A DNA stretch of 64,000 nt, taken from NCBI GenBank assembly GCA_002403375.1, contig DHHQ01000027.1, forward strand, positions 1 through 64,000, read 5' to 3'. This DNA comes from Thiobacillus denitrificans (lineage in GTDB: Bacteria > Pseudomonadota > Gammaproteobacteria > Burkholderiales > Thiobacillaceae). Of the stretch, positions 41,463-53,079 are shown piece by piece. The notes below the pieces were generated by a model. That model did not search any database. It was not told the origin of the DNA and saw nothing but the letters and a program-made list of their open reading frames with translations. The translations under genes and the position numbers were made by a program. Position 1 is the first letter of the stretch. Every line of letters starts with the position of its first letter.

Positions 41463-42479
41463 TCAGCCGGGCATGCGCATCCGCTCCATCAGGTAACACA
41501 GGCAGTCCTGGCGGATCACCCGCTCGTCGCGCGTCAGCATCGCCGGCATCAGTGGCTGGGCCAGCGTGATCGTTCCGTCGCGGTAGTCGAACAGCCGGTG
41601 ACCGACGTCCGCCCCCCGCTCGTCCAGCGCCTGCAGCCGAACCGCGCTGCCCGGCCGCACCGCCCCCAGCACCTCGCCGCGCCCGAGCTCGCGGAAGTTG
41701 TAGTGATCGAGCGCGGGGACGAAGTCGATGTCGGCGTCCGGCGACCCGAAGCCGAAGCTGGCGTCGTCAGGAACCTTCACCGTCGCCACCGTATGGAACA
41801 GATCGATGTCGTGCGGCGCGACGCAATGCGCGGGAAACGCCGAGAGGTGCAGGCACGCCTCGATGAAGGCCGCGGCATGCTCGACGCTCCCCGGCGTCCC
41901 CGGCTTGCCGCACTCGACGGTGACCGCGGGGCACAATTCCGCGAAGGCCGCGGATTGCACCCCGCGCGGGCGGATGAAATACACCACGGTGCGCGAGAAC
42001 AGCGTCGCGAGATGCAGGAAATCCTGGTCCAGCCGGTTGACGCAGGCGTAGTGCGGATTGAGGCCGGTGTTGTTGTGGATGTCGAGGCTCGCGAAGACGC
42101 CGCGGCTGCGCATCGCGTCGACCACCTGCCGCATCATCGCCGACTCCGCCGCGTCGGGCGCCTCGCTGCCGGGCCACACCCGGTTGTAGTCGGGCTGCCC
42201 GTCCAGGCGGCGCAGCCCCGACCGGGCGGCCTCGACGTTGCCGATGAAGAGCGAAAGCGCCCGCGGCAGCTCGGTGCCGGCGAGTTTCCGCAGCACCGAC
42301 TGCGCCGCCAGCCAGCCGGTGTCCTCGTTGCCGTGCAACAGCACCGACACGAAAAGCGGCGGCGTGCGCCGCCCCGGCAGATGGATCAGCGCCGGCCCCG
42401 GCAGCACTTCATGGAGGCGCGCGGCGGAGCGGTCGAGCAGGCCGTCGGGGAGCGCGTCGAATTCGGTCAGAGTGGCCAT
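41463..42479 (-). CDS. M14/AspA-type zinc carboxypeptidase or deacylase
   Basis: 338 residues. Zinc motif LHGNEDTG (His, Glu) and LDIHNNTG carry the ligands and substrate Arg context of the succinylglutamate desuccinylase/aspartoacylase group. It overlaps the preceding ligase-like gene by 13 bases, so it probably hydrolyses the product or a related amide. Actual substrate unknown. Its stop is two bases from the convergent xerD stop. Confidence 0.8.
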   Translation of the reverse strand: MATLTEFDALPDGLLDRSAARLHEVLPGPALIHLPGRRTPPLFVSVLLHGNEDTGWLAAQSVLRKLAGTELPRALSLFIGNVEAARSGLRRLDGQPDYNRVWPGSEAPDAAESAMMRQVVDAMRSRGVFASLDIHNNTGLNPHYACVNRLDQDFLHLATLFSRTVVYFIRPRGVQSAAFAELCPAVTVECGKPGTPGSVEHAAAFIEACLHLSAFPAHCVAPHDIDLFHTVATVKVPDDASFGFGSPDADIDFVPALDHYNFRELGRGEVLGAVRPGSAVRLQALDERGADVGHRLFDYRDGTITLAQPLMPAMLTRDERVIRQDCLCYLMERMRMPG

Positions 42480-43897
42480 TCGTGTACCGGCGCACCGCTG
42501 CGCTGGTTCTCCAGATAATCGTTCATCATGCGATGCAGGTCGCCATCCAGCTGCGAAAGCCGCTGCAACTGCCAGACCGCGCCGGTCTGTCCCGACCGCA
42601 CCCGGGCCTCGACGACGCCGAGGTAGTGCTCGATTTCCGCATCCGGCAGCCCGAACGCCTGCAGCCCCTGACGGGCCAGCGGCAGCGCGATCCCGAGCAC
42701 GAGGTCGCGCGCCGCGTGGCGCCGGCCGTCGAGCCAGGTCAGCTCCGCCTGCAATCCGTGGCGGGCTGCGGCGTAGAAGTTGCCGTGCGCGGCGGAGAAC
42801 GCCAGATCGGCCTCGGCGGGATCGCGCTGTCGCACCAGCGCGTGCACCAATCCATAGTAGAGCGCTGCATTCGCCGTCATGTCGAGCACCGTCGGCCCGC
42901 TCGGCAACACCCGCTGTTCGAGCCGCACGTGCCCCGCCCCCGCGGCATCGAAACCCACCAGCGGCCGCACCCAGCGCCAGATGGCGCCGTTGTGCAGCCG
43001 CAGGTGCGGGTAGCGGTCGGGCGCCTCGCGAAGCTCGATCGGCAACAGCGCGGGGTAGTGCGCCAGATTCTCGTCGAAGAGCTCGAGCAGGTTCGTCACG
43101 TAGTCGCGCCCGAAGGTCACCCGGCGCAGCGTCGGCTCGGCGAGTCCGGCATAGCCCCCGAGGTCAACCGCCTGCTCGAACAGCGGCACGCGCGTTTCCT
43201 GCCACAGGCGCCGCCCGAACAGCAGCGGCGAATTGGCCGCTGCCGCCAGCAGCGGGCCGCAGGTGATCAGCGACGCATTGTAGTAGCGCGCCGCCTGCCC
43301 GAAGGGCACCTGCAGGTGCAGCTGGAAGGACGTGGTCGCGGCTTCCAGCATCACGTCGAAGCGGCTCAGGTGCAGCGCATCGCTGCCCTCGATGTCGATG
43401 CGGATCGGCGCCCCGCCGCGCTGCTGCAGCACCTGGGCGTTGAGCGCCTCGAAACGATGCATCGCGGACATGCTGGCGAGGGTCAGGTCCTCGTCGCGTA
43501 TGGTCGGCAGGATGCCGATCATCGCCAGCACGGTATCCATGCCGTGCGCGACGTGCTGGCACTTGTCCCAGGTGGTGAGCAGCGACTCCTCGAGCGCGGA
43601 CAGCACGCCCGCCCCCATTTCCACCGGCGGCGCGTTCAGCTCGACGTTGAAGCGCGACAGCTCGGGCACCACGAGCGGGTCGTCGAGCCGGCGCAGGTAG
43701 GCTTCGTTGACCGGGCTCGGACGCCCGGTGTGGTCGAGCAGCCAGGCCTCGAGCTCGATGCCGGCGACGTAGCGCGCGTCGGCGAAGCCGCCGGCGCGCG
43801 CGAACGCCCCGAGTGCGGCCGTTTCCGCTGTCAGCCTCGTCGAGAATCGCTGGAAGTCCGCTTCCGAAAAGCGGGTGTGGGTGATTTCCTGACCCAT
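42467..43897 (-). CDS. Glutamate--cysteine ligase-like carboxylate-amine ligase
   Basis: 476 residues. GIELEAWLLD and FNVELNAPPVEMG carry Glu residues that bind Mg-ATP in the GCS2 family, with RVLPSGPTVLDMTANAALYYGL later. The family covers true gamma-glutamylcysteine ligases and others with undefined substrates (YbdK type). Position between two zinc deacylase genes makes a role in amino-acid conjugates more likely than simple glutathione synthesis, but this is inference. Confidence 0.75.
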   Translation of the reverse strand: MGQEITHTRFSEADFQRFSTRLTAETAALGAFARAGGFADARYVAGIELEAWLLDHTGRPSPVNEAYLRRLDDPLVVPELSRFNVELNAPPVEMGAGVLSALEESLLTTWDKCQHVAHGMDTVLAMIGILPTIRDEDLTLASMSAMHRFEALNAQVLQQRGGAPIRIDIEGSDALHLSRFDVMLEAATTSFQLHLQVPFGQAARYYNASLITCGPLLAAAANSPLLFGRRLWQETRVPLFEQAVDLGGYAGLAEPTLRRVTFGRDYVTNLLELFDENLAHYPALLPIELREAPDRYPHLRLHNGAIWRWVRPLVGFDAAGAGHVRLEQRVLPSGPTVLDMTANAALYYGLVHALVRQRDPAEADLAFSAAHGNFYAAARHGLQAELTWLDGRRHAARDLVLGIALPLARQGLQAFGLPDAEIEHYLGVVEARVRSGQTGAVWQLQRLSQLDGDLHRMMNDYLENQRSGAPVHEWPL

Positions 43898-43988
43898 TTC
43901 GTGTGTTCAGCGCGGCGGCAGGCCGGCCCTCCCGAGTAGTTTTCCGCCAGGACAAGCCGCAATGCCCGGCCCCTGCAACTCGCCAACC

Positions 43989-44945
43989 CTAGACGCGATC
44001 GCTCGGCCGCGCCAGATAGAACCATTCATGCCCGGGCGCCGCTTCGGGATGCGGAAACACGACGTAGCCGTCGCAGGCCGCCCGCACCGGCGTGCCGTCG
44101 TGGCGGATGCCGATGACTTCGCCTGCGGCCACCGGGTCGAAACTCGACCAGTCGCGCACGAACCGGTCGCCCTCGTGGCTGCGATCGACGACCTCGTACA
44201 AGCGCAACGCTTCCGTGGCGCTTGCCGGAAGCGGCGGCGCAGCCGGGCTGAGTCGCAGATGCGCCAGCGCGTTGTGGATGGCCCGGTACGCGACCTCGGG
44301 TGCCGCCGGGTCGTCGTGCTGGCCGCACTCCAGGGTCAACGCGATGCCGCCCTGCCCGCGCATGTATTCGGTCGTGCCGACGCCGTAGTGCACGTCGGCC
44401 TCACGCGGCGACGCCCCGGCCGCCAGGCGCCGCGCGACGCCCGCAGCATAGGTGTCGAGCCAGCCGTCGATGAAGCGATGCACGCCGAGCGCGCGTGCCA
44501 GCGCCGTCTCCTCGGCGGCCCGCGCGAACGGCTCGAGCGCCCCCTGGTTGTCTTCGGGCCCCAGCATCACGAAGGGCTCGCCCGGGGTATGGAACGAGTG
44601 CAGGTCGAGCAAGGCGTCGTGCTGCGCGAGGAGCGGACACAGCCAGCCGGCGACGCGGTCCTCGAACTCGACGGGCGTGTCGGTCGGCACCAGCTTGCGG
44701 TTCAGATTGCGGTCGCCCAGGCGCTGGCGGCGCGCGTAGGCCAGGGGGTTGGTGACCGGGACGAAGGTGACGCTGCCGGCGACGACGGCGAGCCGTCCCG
44801 CCTCGATTTCGGCGATCACGCGGCGGATCGCCTGGGTGCCGCAGGTCTCGTTGCCGTGTACCGCGCCCAGCACCACCAGGCGCGTGCCGGGCGCGAGACC
44901 GGTGAACGTGACGGACTGGAAATGCAGCGATTCGAGTTCATTCAT
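43989..44945 (-). CDS. Succinylglutamate desuccinylase/aspartoacylase family protein
   Basis: 318 residues. GAVHGNETCG (zinc His and Glu), NLNRKL (substrate Arg) and LLDLHSFHT (second zinc His) are the AstE/AspA signature, with the terminal beta domain GTPVRAACDGYVVFPHP. Start ATG 44945 overlaps the TauE-type permease stop (ATGA). Distantly related to the gene at 41463. Substrate unknown. Confidence 0.84.
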   Translation of the reverse strand: MNELESLHFQSVTFTGLAPGTRLVVLGAVHGNETCGTQAIRRVIAEIEAGRLAVVAGSVTFVPVTNPLAYARRQRLGDRNLNRKLVPTDTPVEFEDRVAGWLCPLLAQHDALLDLHSFHTPGEPFVMLGPEDNQGALEPFARAAEETALARALGVHRFIDGWLDTYAAGVARRLAAGASPREADVHYGVGTTEYMRGQGGIALTLECGQHDDPAAPEVAYRAIHNALAHLRLSPAAPPLPASATEALRLYEVVDRSHEGDRFVRDWSSFDPVAAGEVIGIRHDGTPVRAACDGYVVFPHPEAAPGHEWFYLARPSDRV

Positions 44946-45679
44946 GGATTCAGCGCCTTGAACGCCAAGGATACGCTCGAAACCAGCAGAAGCGCGCCCA
45001 CCAGCCGCGTCATCTGCGCCTGGCCGAGGCCGACATGCACCCGTCCGCCCAGATGAAGCGCCCCCAGCACCAGCGGCAGCGCGATCAGGTACACGATCCA
45101 CACCTCCGCGGTCAGCAGCAGCCCGGCCACCAGGAAGCTCACAATGCGGGTGATGGCTTCGAAGAAGAACAGGGCGGAGAAGGTCGCCCGCAACTCGCCT
45201 TTGTCGCGAATGCGGTGCGTCAGGTAGATCACATACGGCGGCCCGCCTGTTCCGAACAGCGCGCCCACGGTGCCGCCGGTCAGCGCCGCCGGCACCGCCC
45301 AGCCGCGCCCGGCGGGCCGGTCACCGTGGATGTTGAACAGGCTGCGCAGCGCGAACACGAAAACGAACGCGGCCAGCGCAAGCAGCATAGGCTCGGCCGG
45401 CAGCTCGACCAGCAGGCGCGTGCCCAGGATCACCCCGACCACGCTGAACGGAATCAGAATCCTGATCTCCCCCCATTGCACGCGCTTGAAGTGCAGGCCG
45501 CCGATCACCAGCGAGGCGGTGAAATCCAGCAGCAGGATGAGCGGGACCACGAACTGCAGCGGAAGAAACAGTGCCAGCAAGGGAACCGAAATCAGCCCGG
45601 ACCCGAAGCCGGTGATGCCGCGTATGACGTACGCTGTCAGCAGGATGGCCGCCGCGGCGGCGATCTGCTCGGGCGTCAC
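44942..45679 (-). CDS. TauE/SafE-family sulfite or organic-anion exporter
   Basis: 245 residues with about eight membrane helices and the duplicated motifs GITGFGSGLISVPLL and TGGTVGALFGTGGPP, diagnostic for TauE/SafE. The family moves sulfite, sulfoacetate or other anions. GTG 45679 overlaps the folB stop; the ATGA overlap with the next gene ties it to the aspartoacylase-like protein. Confidence 0.87.
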   Translation of the reverse strand: MTPEQIAAAAAILLTAYVIRGITGFGSGLISVPLLALFLPLQFVVPLILLLDFTASLVIGGLHFKRVQWGEIRILIPFSVVGVILGTRLLVELPAEPMLLALAAFVFVFALRSLFNIHGDRPAGRGWAVPAALTGGTVGALFGTGGPPYVIYLTHRIRDKGELRATFSALFFFEAITRIVSFLVAGLLLTAEVWIVYLIALPLVLGALHLGGRVHVGLGQAQMTRLVGALLLVSSVSLAFKALNP

Positions 45680-46038
45680 GGTCGGCTGCCGCGCTCGATG
45701 GTGATGCCGAGTTCCTTGATGCCGGGGACGATGGCGAACTTGGTCACCGAGACCTTCACCCACGGCGCGCCGAACTCGTCGCGCACGATCGCGGCGACAT
45801 GCTCGGCCACCGATTCGACGAGGGTGATCGGCTGCGGCGCGTTGTGCAGGTAGTCCTTCACCCGTTGGGCGACCGCGCCGTAGTCGATGGTGTCGGCGAC
45901 GTCGTCGGTGCCGCCCGCCTTGCTGTGCGGCAGGCCGATCTCGAGATCGAGCCGCACCGGCTGCGGCACTTTGCGTTCCCACTCGTATATGCCGATAATC
46001 AGTTCGAGACGGAAGTCCCGCAGAAATAGAATATCCAT
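45676..46038 (-). CDS. folB: Dihydroneopterin aldolase
   Basis: 120 residues, forms 6-hydroxymethyl-dihydropterin in folate synthesis. MDILFLRDFRLELIIGIYEWER, IDYGAV and TLVESVAEHVA are typical; the Lys near the C-terminus is in SVTKFAIVPG. Start ATG 46038. Divergent from plsY, a conserved pairing. Confidence 0.94.
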   Translation of the reverse strand: MDILFLRDFRLELIIGIYEWERKVPQPVRLDLEIGLPHSKAGGTDDVADTIDYGAVAQRVKDYLHNAPQPITLVESVAEHVAAIVRDEFGAPWVKVSVTKFAIVPGIKELGITIERGSRP

Positions 46039-46084
46039 CGTGCCGCCCGCCGGGCCCACCCAAAACCCGCCATTTTACTGACTT

Positions 46085-46687
46085 ATGATCACCCTGTTGT
46101 TTGTTGCCGTCGCCTATCTGATCGGCTCGCTGTCGTTTGCCGTCATCGTGAGCCGCGCCATGGGCCTGCCCGACCCGCGCAGCTTCGGCTCGGGGAACCC
46201 CGGCGCGACCAACGTGCTGCGCACCGGCCGCAAGGCGGCCGCGGCACTCACCCTGCTGGGCGACGCGCTGAAAGGCTGGCTCGTGGTCGTCGCGGCCGGC
46301 GTGCTGGCTCCCCGCCTCGGCCTTTCCGACGGCATCGTCCTGCTGTGCGCGCTCGCCGTGTTCGTCGGCCACCTCTTCCCGGTGTTCTTCCGCTTCCAGG
46401 GCGGCAAGGGGGTGGCGACGGCACTGGGGGTGCTGCTCGGCCTCAACCCGTGGCTGGGGCTGGCGTGCCTCGCCACCTGGCTGGTCACGGCCGGCGTGTT
46501 CCGCATCTCCTCGCTTTCCGCGCTGGCCGCGGCGGTGCTCTCCCCGCTGTACGCGACGCTGCTCATGGGCTGGGGCAACACGGCGATGACGGTGCTGGTG
46601 ATCGCGCTGCTGCTGGTCTATCGTCACAAGAGCAACCTGATCAAGCTCGCGTCCGGTCAGGAAGCGCGCATCGGCACCCGCAAATAA
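46085..46687 (+). CDS. plsY: Glycerol-3-phosphate acyltransferase PlsY
   Basis: 200 residues, five membrane helices. Transfers acyl from acyl-phosphate to glycerol-3-phosphate. Motifs SFGSGNPGATNVLRTGRK and GHLFPVFFRFQGGKGVAT are the glycerol-phosphate and acyl-phosphate sites. Full length. Confidence 0.96.
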   Translation: MITLLFVAVAYLIGSLSFAVIVSRAMGLPDPRSFGSGNPGATNVLRTGRKAAAALTLLGDALKGWLVVVAAGVLAPRLGLSDGIVLLCALAVFVGHLFPVFFRFQGGKGVATALGVLLGLNPWLGLACLATWLVTAGVFRISSLSALAAAVLSPLYATLLMGWGNTAMTVLVIALLLVYRHKSNLIKLASGQEARIGTRK

Positions 46688-46690
46688 TCA

Positions 46691-47491
46691 ATGGCCCTGT
46701 TCGACAAAACCATCGACCACGCGAAGGAGAGCCTCGCCGAGGTCTCCCGCGAGGCGATCGACCAGGCCGGCAAGCGCCTGTCGGACGTGGTGAAGGACGG
46801 CGTGTCGCAGGCCGGCACCGAGCTCAAGGACGTGATCTGGCAGGCGAGCCAGGAGATCGACGCCAAGCTCGACAAGATTTCCGACGAACTGCACGCACAG
46901 CGGCAGTTCACCAAGGACGACGTTCGCGAACTGGTCGACTATGCGGGCGAAAAACTCGGCACCCTGATGGACGAGCGCATCGTCCACGCCAAGAGCGAAT
47001 TCTCGGTGCTGGTGCAGGAAAAGGTCGAGTACTTCAAGCGCGAGGTCGACGGCTTCTTCATCGAGCGGCAGCGCGACCTTGCGCGCGAGCGTCGGCGGCT
47101 GTTCATCAACGTCGCCATCGCGATCCTCGCCTCGCTGTCGGTCGGCTTCGTCTCCTGGCTGTACCACCAGTATGTCGGCGGCGGGCTCGACGTGTTCGCC
47201 GTCTTCCGCATCGTGTTCGCCTCGCTGGCCGGCGGCTATGCGGCCTACCTCGCGCTCAAGCTGGTGCGCCGCTGGCTGTCGATGTCGGAGCACAAGAAGG
47301 ACACGCTGTTCCTGGTCAGCCGTTACTGGGGAGTGCTGCGGCCCGAGAGCATTTTCGGAACCGTGGTGCTGGTCTGCCTGATGGCGGCGCTGGTCGGATT
47401 CCTGCTGTTCCCCGAGCAGATCGCGCAGCTCACCGGCAGCGAGAAGTGGCTCAAGGCCCTGCGCGAGGCCTACCCGATTTTTCCGCGCTGA
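46691..47491 (+). CDS. Conserved membrane protein with coiled-coil N-terminus, unknown
   Basis: 266 residues, three bases after plsY. Residues 1-135 are charged heptad-rich helices (coiled coil) with no Cys; about 138-158, 168-190 and 225-245 are hydrophobic segments, leaving a cytosolic helical stalk. No domain recognised. The ORF is intact and uses host codons. Role unknown. Confidence 0.7.
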   Translation: MALFDKTIDHAKESLAEVSREAIDQAGKRLSDVVKDGVSQAGTELKDVIWQASQEIDAKLDKISDELHAQRQFTKDDVRELVDYAGEKLGTLMDERIVHAKSEFSVLVQEKVEYFKREVDGFFIERQRDLARERRRLFINVAIAILASLSVGFVSWLYHQYVGGGLDVFAVFRIVFASLAGGYAAYLALKLVRRWLSMSEHKKDTLFLVSRYWGVLRPESIFGTVVLVCLMAALVGFLLFPEQIAQLTGSEKWLKALREAYPIFPR

Positions 47492-47512
47492 GCGCCGACG
47501 CCCCGCCGCAGC

Positions 47513-48517
47513 CTAAACGGCTTCGAGGGAAGCCAGCTCCCAGCGCGGCCTCACCGCAAACGAAAGATCGGGCCGGGCATGGGCCAGCCGCTGCGCCCCT
47601 GCGTACGCGATCATTGCACCGTTGTCGGTGCAGAACTCCAGGCGCGGATAGAAAACCTCGATTCGGCGTGCCGCCGCCTCGCGCGTGAGTATCGTGCGCA
47701 AGTGCGCATTGGCGCCGACGCCACCGGCGACGACCAGACGCGTCGCCCCGCTGTGGCGGCAGGCCGCCAGACTCTTGCTCACGAGCACCTCGACCGCCGC
47801 CGCCTGGAACGCCGCGGCGATGTCGGCCGCATGGGCCAGTCCCTGCTTGCGCACCAGCGTCAGCACCGCCGTCTTCAGGCCGCTGAAACTGAAGTCGAAA
47901 TCGCCCGAGCCGAGCATCGGCCGCGGCAACGGAAAGCGGCCGGCGTCGCCGCCTTCGGCCAGCCGCGACAGGGCCGGGCCGCCCGGATATCCCAGGCCCA
48001 GCAGCTGGGCGGTCTTGTCGAAGGCCTCGCCCGCGGCGTCGTCGAGCGTCTCGCCAAGAAGCGTGTAGCGCCCCACCCCCGATACCAGCATCAGCTGGGT
48101 GTGTCCGCCCGACACCAGCAGCGCGACGAAGGGAAACGCCGGCGGCGTGTCCGAAATCAGCGGCGACAGCATGTGGCCTTCGAGGTGATGCACCCCGACC
48201 GCCGGAATGCCGAGCACGTAGGCCAGCGCGCGCGCCATGCCGGCGCCCACCAGCAGGGCGCCGGCAAGCCCGGGACCCTGGGTGTAGGCGATGCCGTCGA
48301 GGTCCCGAAGTGTGCGGCCACTCTCAGCCAGAACCTGACGGGTCAGAGGCAGCACCCGACGGATGTGATCGCGCGATGCGAGCTCGGGAACCACGCCGCC
48401 ATACGCGTTGTGCATCGCGATCTGCGAATGCAGCGCGTGTGCGAGCAGGCCTTGCGCGGTGTCGTACAGCGCGACCCCGGTTTCATCGCATGACGATTCG
48501 ACGCCGAGTACCAACAT
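47513..48517 (-). CDS. tsaD: tRNA N6-threonylcarbamoyladenosine transferase TsaD
   Basis: 334 residues, transfers threonylcarbamoyl to A37 of ANN-decoding tRNAs together with TsaB and Tsa[12 protein letters not shown] holds the metal-binding His, VSGGHTQLM and [10 protein letters not shown] follow. Divergent from rpsU, the conserved arrangement beside the macromolecular synthesis operon. Confidence 0.97.
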   Translation of the reverse strand: MLVLGVESSCDETGVALYDTAQGLLAHALHSQIAMHNAYGGVVPELASRDHIRRVLPLTRQVLAESGRTLRDLDGIAYTQGPGLAGALLVGAGMARALAYVLGIPAVGVHHLEGHMLSPLISDTPPAFPFVALLVSGGHTQLMLVSGVGRYTLLGETLDDAAGEAFDKTAQLLGLGYPGGPALSRLAEGGDAGRFPLPRPMLGSGDFDFSFSGLKTAVLTLVRKQGLAHAADIAAAFQAAAVEVLVSKSLAACRHSGATRLVVAGGVGANAHLRTILTREAAARRIEVFYPRLEFCTDNGAMIAYAGAQRLAHARPDLSFAVRPRWELASLEAV

Positions 48518-48561
48518 AAGGAAAGGAGAACAGGGGACTGGAAAAATGCCGGACGGCTTGC

Positions 48562-48567
48562 TATTAT
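48562..48567 (+). promoter_or_regulatory. -10 element of the rpsU promoter
   Basis: TATTAT followed by TCTCGTTTTTCCC, 36 bases before rpsU. The -35 is weak (no good match at 16-18 bases). The downstream sequence resembles that of the rpsP and rpoD promoters. Confidence 0.45.
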
Positions 48568-48602
48568 TCTCGTTTTTCCCGTTCCCAGGAAGCCATCTTC
48601 AA

Positions 48603-48815
48603 ATGCCCCACGTCAAAGTCAAGGAAAACGAGCCGTTCGATGTCGCCCTGCGCCGCTTCAAGCGTTCCATCGAAAAAGTCGGCCTGCTGACTGAACTGCG
48701 CGCCCGCGAGTTCTACGAGAAGCCCACCGCCGAGCGCAAGCGCAAGCTCGCCGCCGCCATCAAGCGCCAGAGCAAGCGCCTGCGCAGCCAGCAACTGCCC
48801 CCGAAGATGTACTGA
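48603..48815 (+). CDS. rpsU: 30S ribosomal protein bS21
   Basis: 70 residues: [20 protein letters not shown] and the basic tail [17 protein letters not shown] are family-standard. First gene of the MMS operon. ATG 48603, longer in-frame upstream sequence belongs to the leader. Confidence 0.97.
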   Translation: MPHVKVKENEPFDVALRRFKRSIEKVGLLTELRAREFYEKPTAERKRKLAAAIKRQSKRLRSQQLPPKMY

Positions 48816-48834
48816 TTCTGCGTCGCCGCAGAAT
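48815..48834 (+). promoter_or_regulatory. Hairpin between rpsU and yqeY
   Basis: ATTCTGCG-TCGC-CGCAGAAT, an 8-bp perfect stem, which starts at the last base of rpsU and ends 12 bases before the yqeY ATG. It lacks a T-run. In E. coli an internal terminator lies between rpsU and dnaG to set different expression levels; this may play a similar role. Confidence 0.5.
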
Positions 48835-48846
48835 TCTCCACAGCGC

Positions 48847-49293
48847 ATGTCGCTCAAGGCACGCATCACCGACGACATGAAATCCGCCATGCGCGCCAGG
48901 GACACGGCGCGCCTCGGCACGATCCGCTTGCTTCTGGCTGCCATCAAGCAGAAGGAGGTCGACGAGCGTGCCGAGCTGGACGATTCCGCAGTCGGCGGCA
49001 TCGTCGAAAAACTCATCAAGCAGCGCAAGGATTCGATCAGCCAGTTCCAGGCTGCCGGTCGCGACGACCTGGTGGCGGCCGAGCAGGCCGAGCTCGCCGT
49101 GCTGCAGGCCTATCTGCCCGAGCAGCTTTCCGCGGACGAGGTCGAAGCGGCGATCGCCGCGGCGATTGCCGAGTCCGGCGCCTCGAGCGCCAGGGACATG
49201 GGCAAGGTCATGGGGCTGCTCAAGCCCCGTCTCGCCGGACGTGCCGACATGGGGCAGGTCTCCGCGCTGATCAAGACCCGCCTCGCCGGCTGA
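48847..49293 (+). CDS. yqeY: GatB/YqeY domain protein
   Basis: 148 residues, made of the tRNA-binding YqeY helical domain and the GatB C-terminal motif (MGKVMGLLKPRLAGRADMGQVS). Commonly lies between rpsU and dnaG in Betaproteobacteria. It may influence tRNA-linked amidation, but its role alone is unknown. Confidence 0.93.
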   Translation: MSLKARITDDMKSAMRARDTARLGTIRLLLAAIKQKEVDERAELDDSAVGGIVEKLIKQRKDSISQFQAAGRDDLVAAEQAELAVLQAYLPEQLSADEVEAAIAAAIAESGASSARDMGKVMGLLKPRLAGRADMGQVSALIKTRLAG

Positions 49294-49344
49294 TTTCGCC
49301 CCGCCGCCCCAGCCGTCCCGGCCAGCGTCTATCATGAAGCGGCC

Positions 49345-51042
49345 ATGATTCCGCGCGACTTCATCGACACCCTGCTCGCCCGCGTCGACATCGTCGACGT
49401 CATCGATCGGCGCGTGCCGCTGAAGAAGGCCGGCCAGAACTACCAGGCCTGCTGCCCCTTCCACAGCGAGAAGACCCCCTCCTTCACGGTCAGCCCGACC
49501 AAGCAGTTCTACCACTGCTTCGGCTGCGGCGCGCACGGGTCCGCGCTCGGCTTCCTGATGGAATACGAGCACATGAGCTTCCCCGACGCGGTGGCCGCGC
49601 TGGCGCAGGACGTCGGCCTGCCGGTTCCCGAATCAGGCGAGCCGGACCGCCCGAAGCCGCCGCCCGCGCTGTGGGACGCGCTCGAGCAGGCTGCGCAGTT
49701 CTACAAGCAGCAGTTGAAGGCTTCGCCGCGCGCGATCGACTATCTCAAGCGGCGCGGCCTGACCGGCGCCATCGCGGCGCGCTACGGCATCGGCTACGCG
49801 CCCGACGGCTCGCCGCTCAAGCAGGTGTTCAAGGATTACGGCGCGGACGCACTCGCCGCCTCGGGGCTCGTCATCGACGGCGAGCGCGGGCGCTACGACC
49901 GTTTCCGCGACCGCATCATGTTCCCGATCCGGAACGTCAAGGGCCAGATCATCGGCTTCGGCGGCCGCGTGCTCGACCAGGGCGAGCCGAAATACCTCAA
50001 TTCCCCGGAAACGCCGCTTTTCCACAAGGGCTCCGAGTTGTACGGCCTGTTCGAGGCGCGCGCGGCCATCAAGGCCGCCGGGCGCGCCATCGTGGTCGAG
50101 GGCTACATGGACGTGGTGGCGCTGGCGCAGCACGGGGTGGAGTTCGCCGTGGCCGCGCTGGGCACCGCGACCACGCCGATACACGCACGGACCCTGCTGC
50201 GCCACACCGACCGCCTGATCTTCGCCTTCGACGGCGACAACGCCGGCCGCAAGGCGGCTTGGCGCGCGCTGGAGAACACGCTCGAGGCGCTGCAGGACGG
50301 CAAGGAAGTCAGCTTCCTGTTCCTGCCCGAAGGCGAGGATCCCGACAGCTACATCCGCGCCCACGGCCAGGCCGCGTTCCTGCGCCTGCTGGACACCGGA
50401 ACGCTGCCGCTGTCGGCTTTCCTGGTGCGTGAACTGACCCGCGACCGCAAGCTCGACACGCAGGAAGGGCAGGCAGCGCTGCTGAAGGCCGCCAAGCCGC
50501 TGCTGGACAAGATCGCGGCGCCGCTGCTGGCCCGGCTGATCCACAAGCAGGTGGCGGAACTCGCCCACCTGCAGGCCGAAGACCTCGGCCGGATGGGCAT
50601 GCAACCCGCCCGCCCGGCCCGCCGCCCCGCCCCGCGGCCGCAGCGCCGCCCGGCGCCTTCCCGCTTGCGCAGCCTCGCCCGCACGCTGCTAATGAATCCC
50701 CAGCGGGCCGCCGAGATCGAGCCGCGCTGGCTCGATGTCAACGACCCGCTCAGCGAGCGCATGCGCGCGCTCACGGCCTGGCTGGCCGAGGCGGGGAACC
50801 GCCCCCTGCCCGCCCTCGCCGAGGCGGCGCGCGGCAGCCCGCTGGAAGCGCTGGTCGACGAACTGATGACCGACCTGCTCGACAAGGACGACGGCTGGGA
50901 CTGGAACGCGGAATTCGACGGTGCGCTCAAACTGCTGCGTGACGACTGGCAGCGCCGCCGCCTGCAGCAACTGGCGGCGCGCCCCCTGGCAAGCCTCAAC
51001 GCCGACGAACGCCAGGAACTGTCCGAACTGGCACGGTCCTAG
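49345..51042 (+). CDS. dnaG: DNA primase DnaG
   Basis: 565 residues. Zinc finger [12 protein letters not shown]...CFGCGAHG (residues ~40-70), TOPRIM domain with [15 protein letters not shown] and [16 protein letters not shown], a Pro/Arg-rich linker near residues 418-440, and a helicase-binding C-terminal domain. Primes lagging-strand synthesis with DnaB. Confidence 0.97.
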   Translation: MIPRDFIDTLLARVDIVDVIDRRVPLKKAGQNYQACCPFHSEKTPSFTVSPTKQFYHCFGCGAHGSALGFLMEYEHMSFPDAVAALAQDVGLPVPESGEPDRPKPPPALWDALEQAAQFYKQQLKASPRAIDYLKRRGLTGAIAARYGIGYAPDGSPLKQVFKDYGADALAASGLVIDGERGRYDRFRDRIMFPIRNVKGQIIGFGGRVLDQGEPKYLNSPETPLFHKGSELYGLFEARAAIKAAGRAIVVEGYMDVVALAQHGVEFAVAALGTATTPIHARTLLRHTDRLIFAFDGDNAGRKAAWRALENTLEALQDGKEVSFLFLPEGEDPDSYIRAHGQAAFLRLLDTGTLPLSAFLVRELTRDRKLDTQEGQAALLKAAKPLLDKIAAPLLARLIHKQVAELAHLQAEDLGRMGMQPARPARRPAPRPQRRPAPSRLRSLARTLLMNPQRAAEIEPRWLDVNDPLSERMRALTAWLAEAGNRPLPALAEAARGSPLEALVDELMTDLLDKDDGWDWNAEFDGALKLLRDDWQRRRLQQLAARPLASLNADERQELSELARS

Positions 51043-51057
51043 CTTGCCACAAACATC

Positions 51058-51085
51058 GGGACAACGGTCCTACTTACGGTATAAT
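51058..51085 (+). promoter_or_regulatory. Sigma-70 promoter of rpoD
   Basis: TATAAT at 51080 with GGGACA 16 bases upstream at 51058. TGCCGGTTTTT follows the -10, as in the rpsP promoter. It sits in the 109-base dnaG-rpoD gap and would allow rpoD transcription independent of rpsU-dnaG. Confidence 0.6.
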
Positions 51086-51151
51086 TGCCGGTTTTTGAAC
51101 GATTTTTTCCTGCCCGCGCGTCTCGTGCGCGCGGGGAAGTCTGAGCGGAGA

Positions 51152-53074
<1,923 letters not shown>

Positions 53075-53079
53075 GCCCC

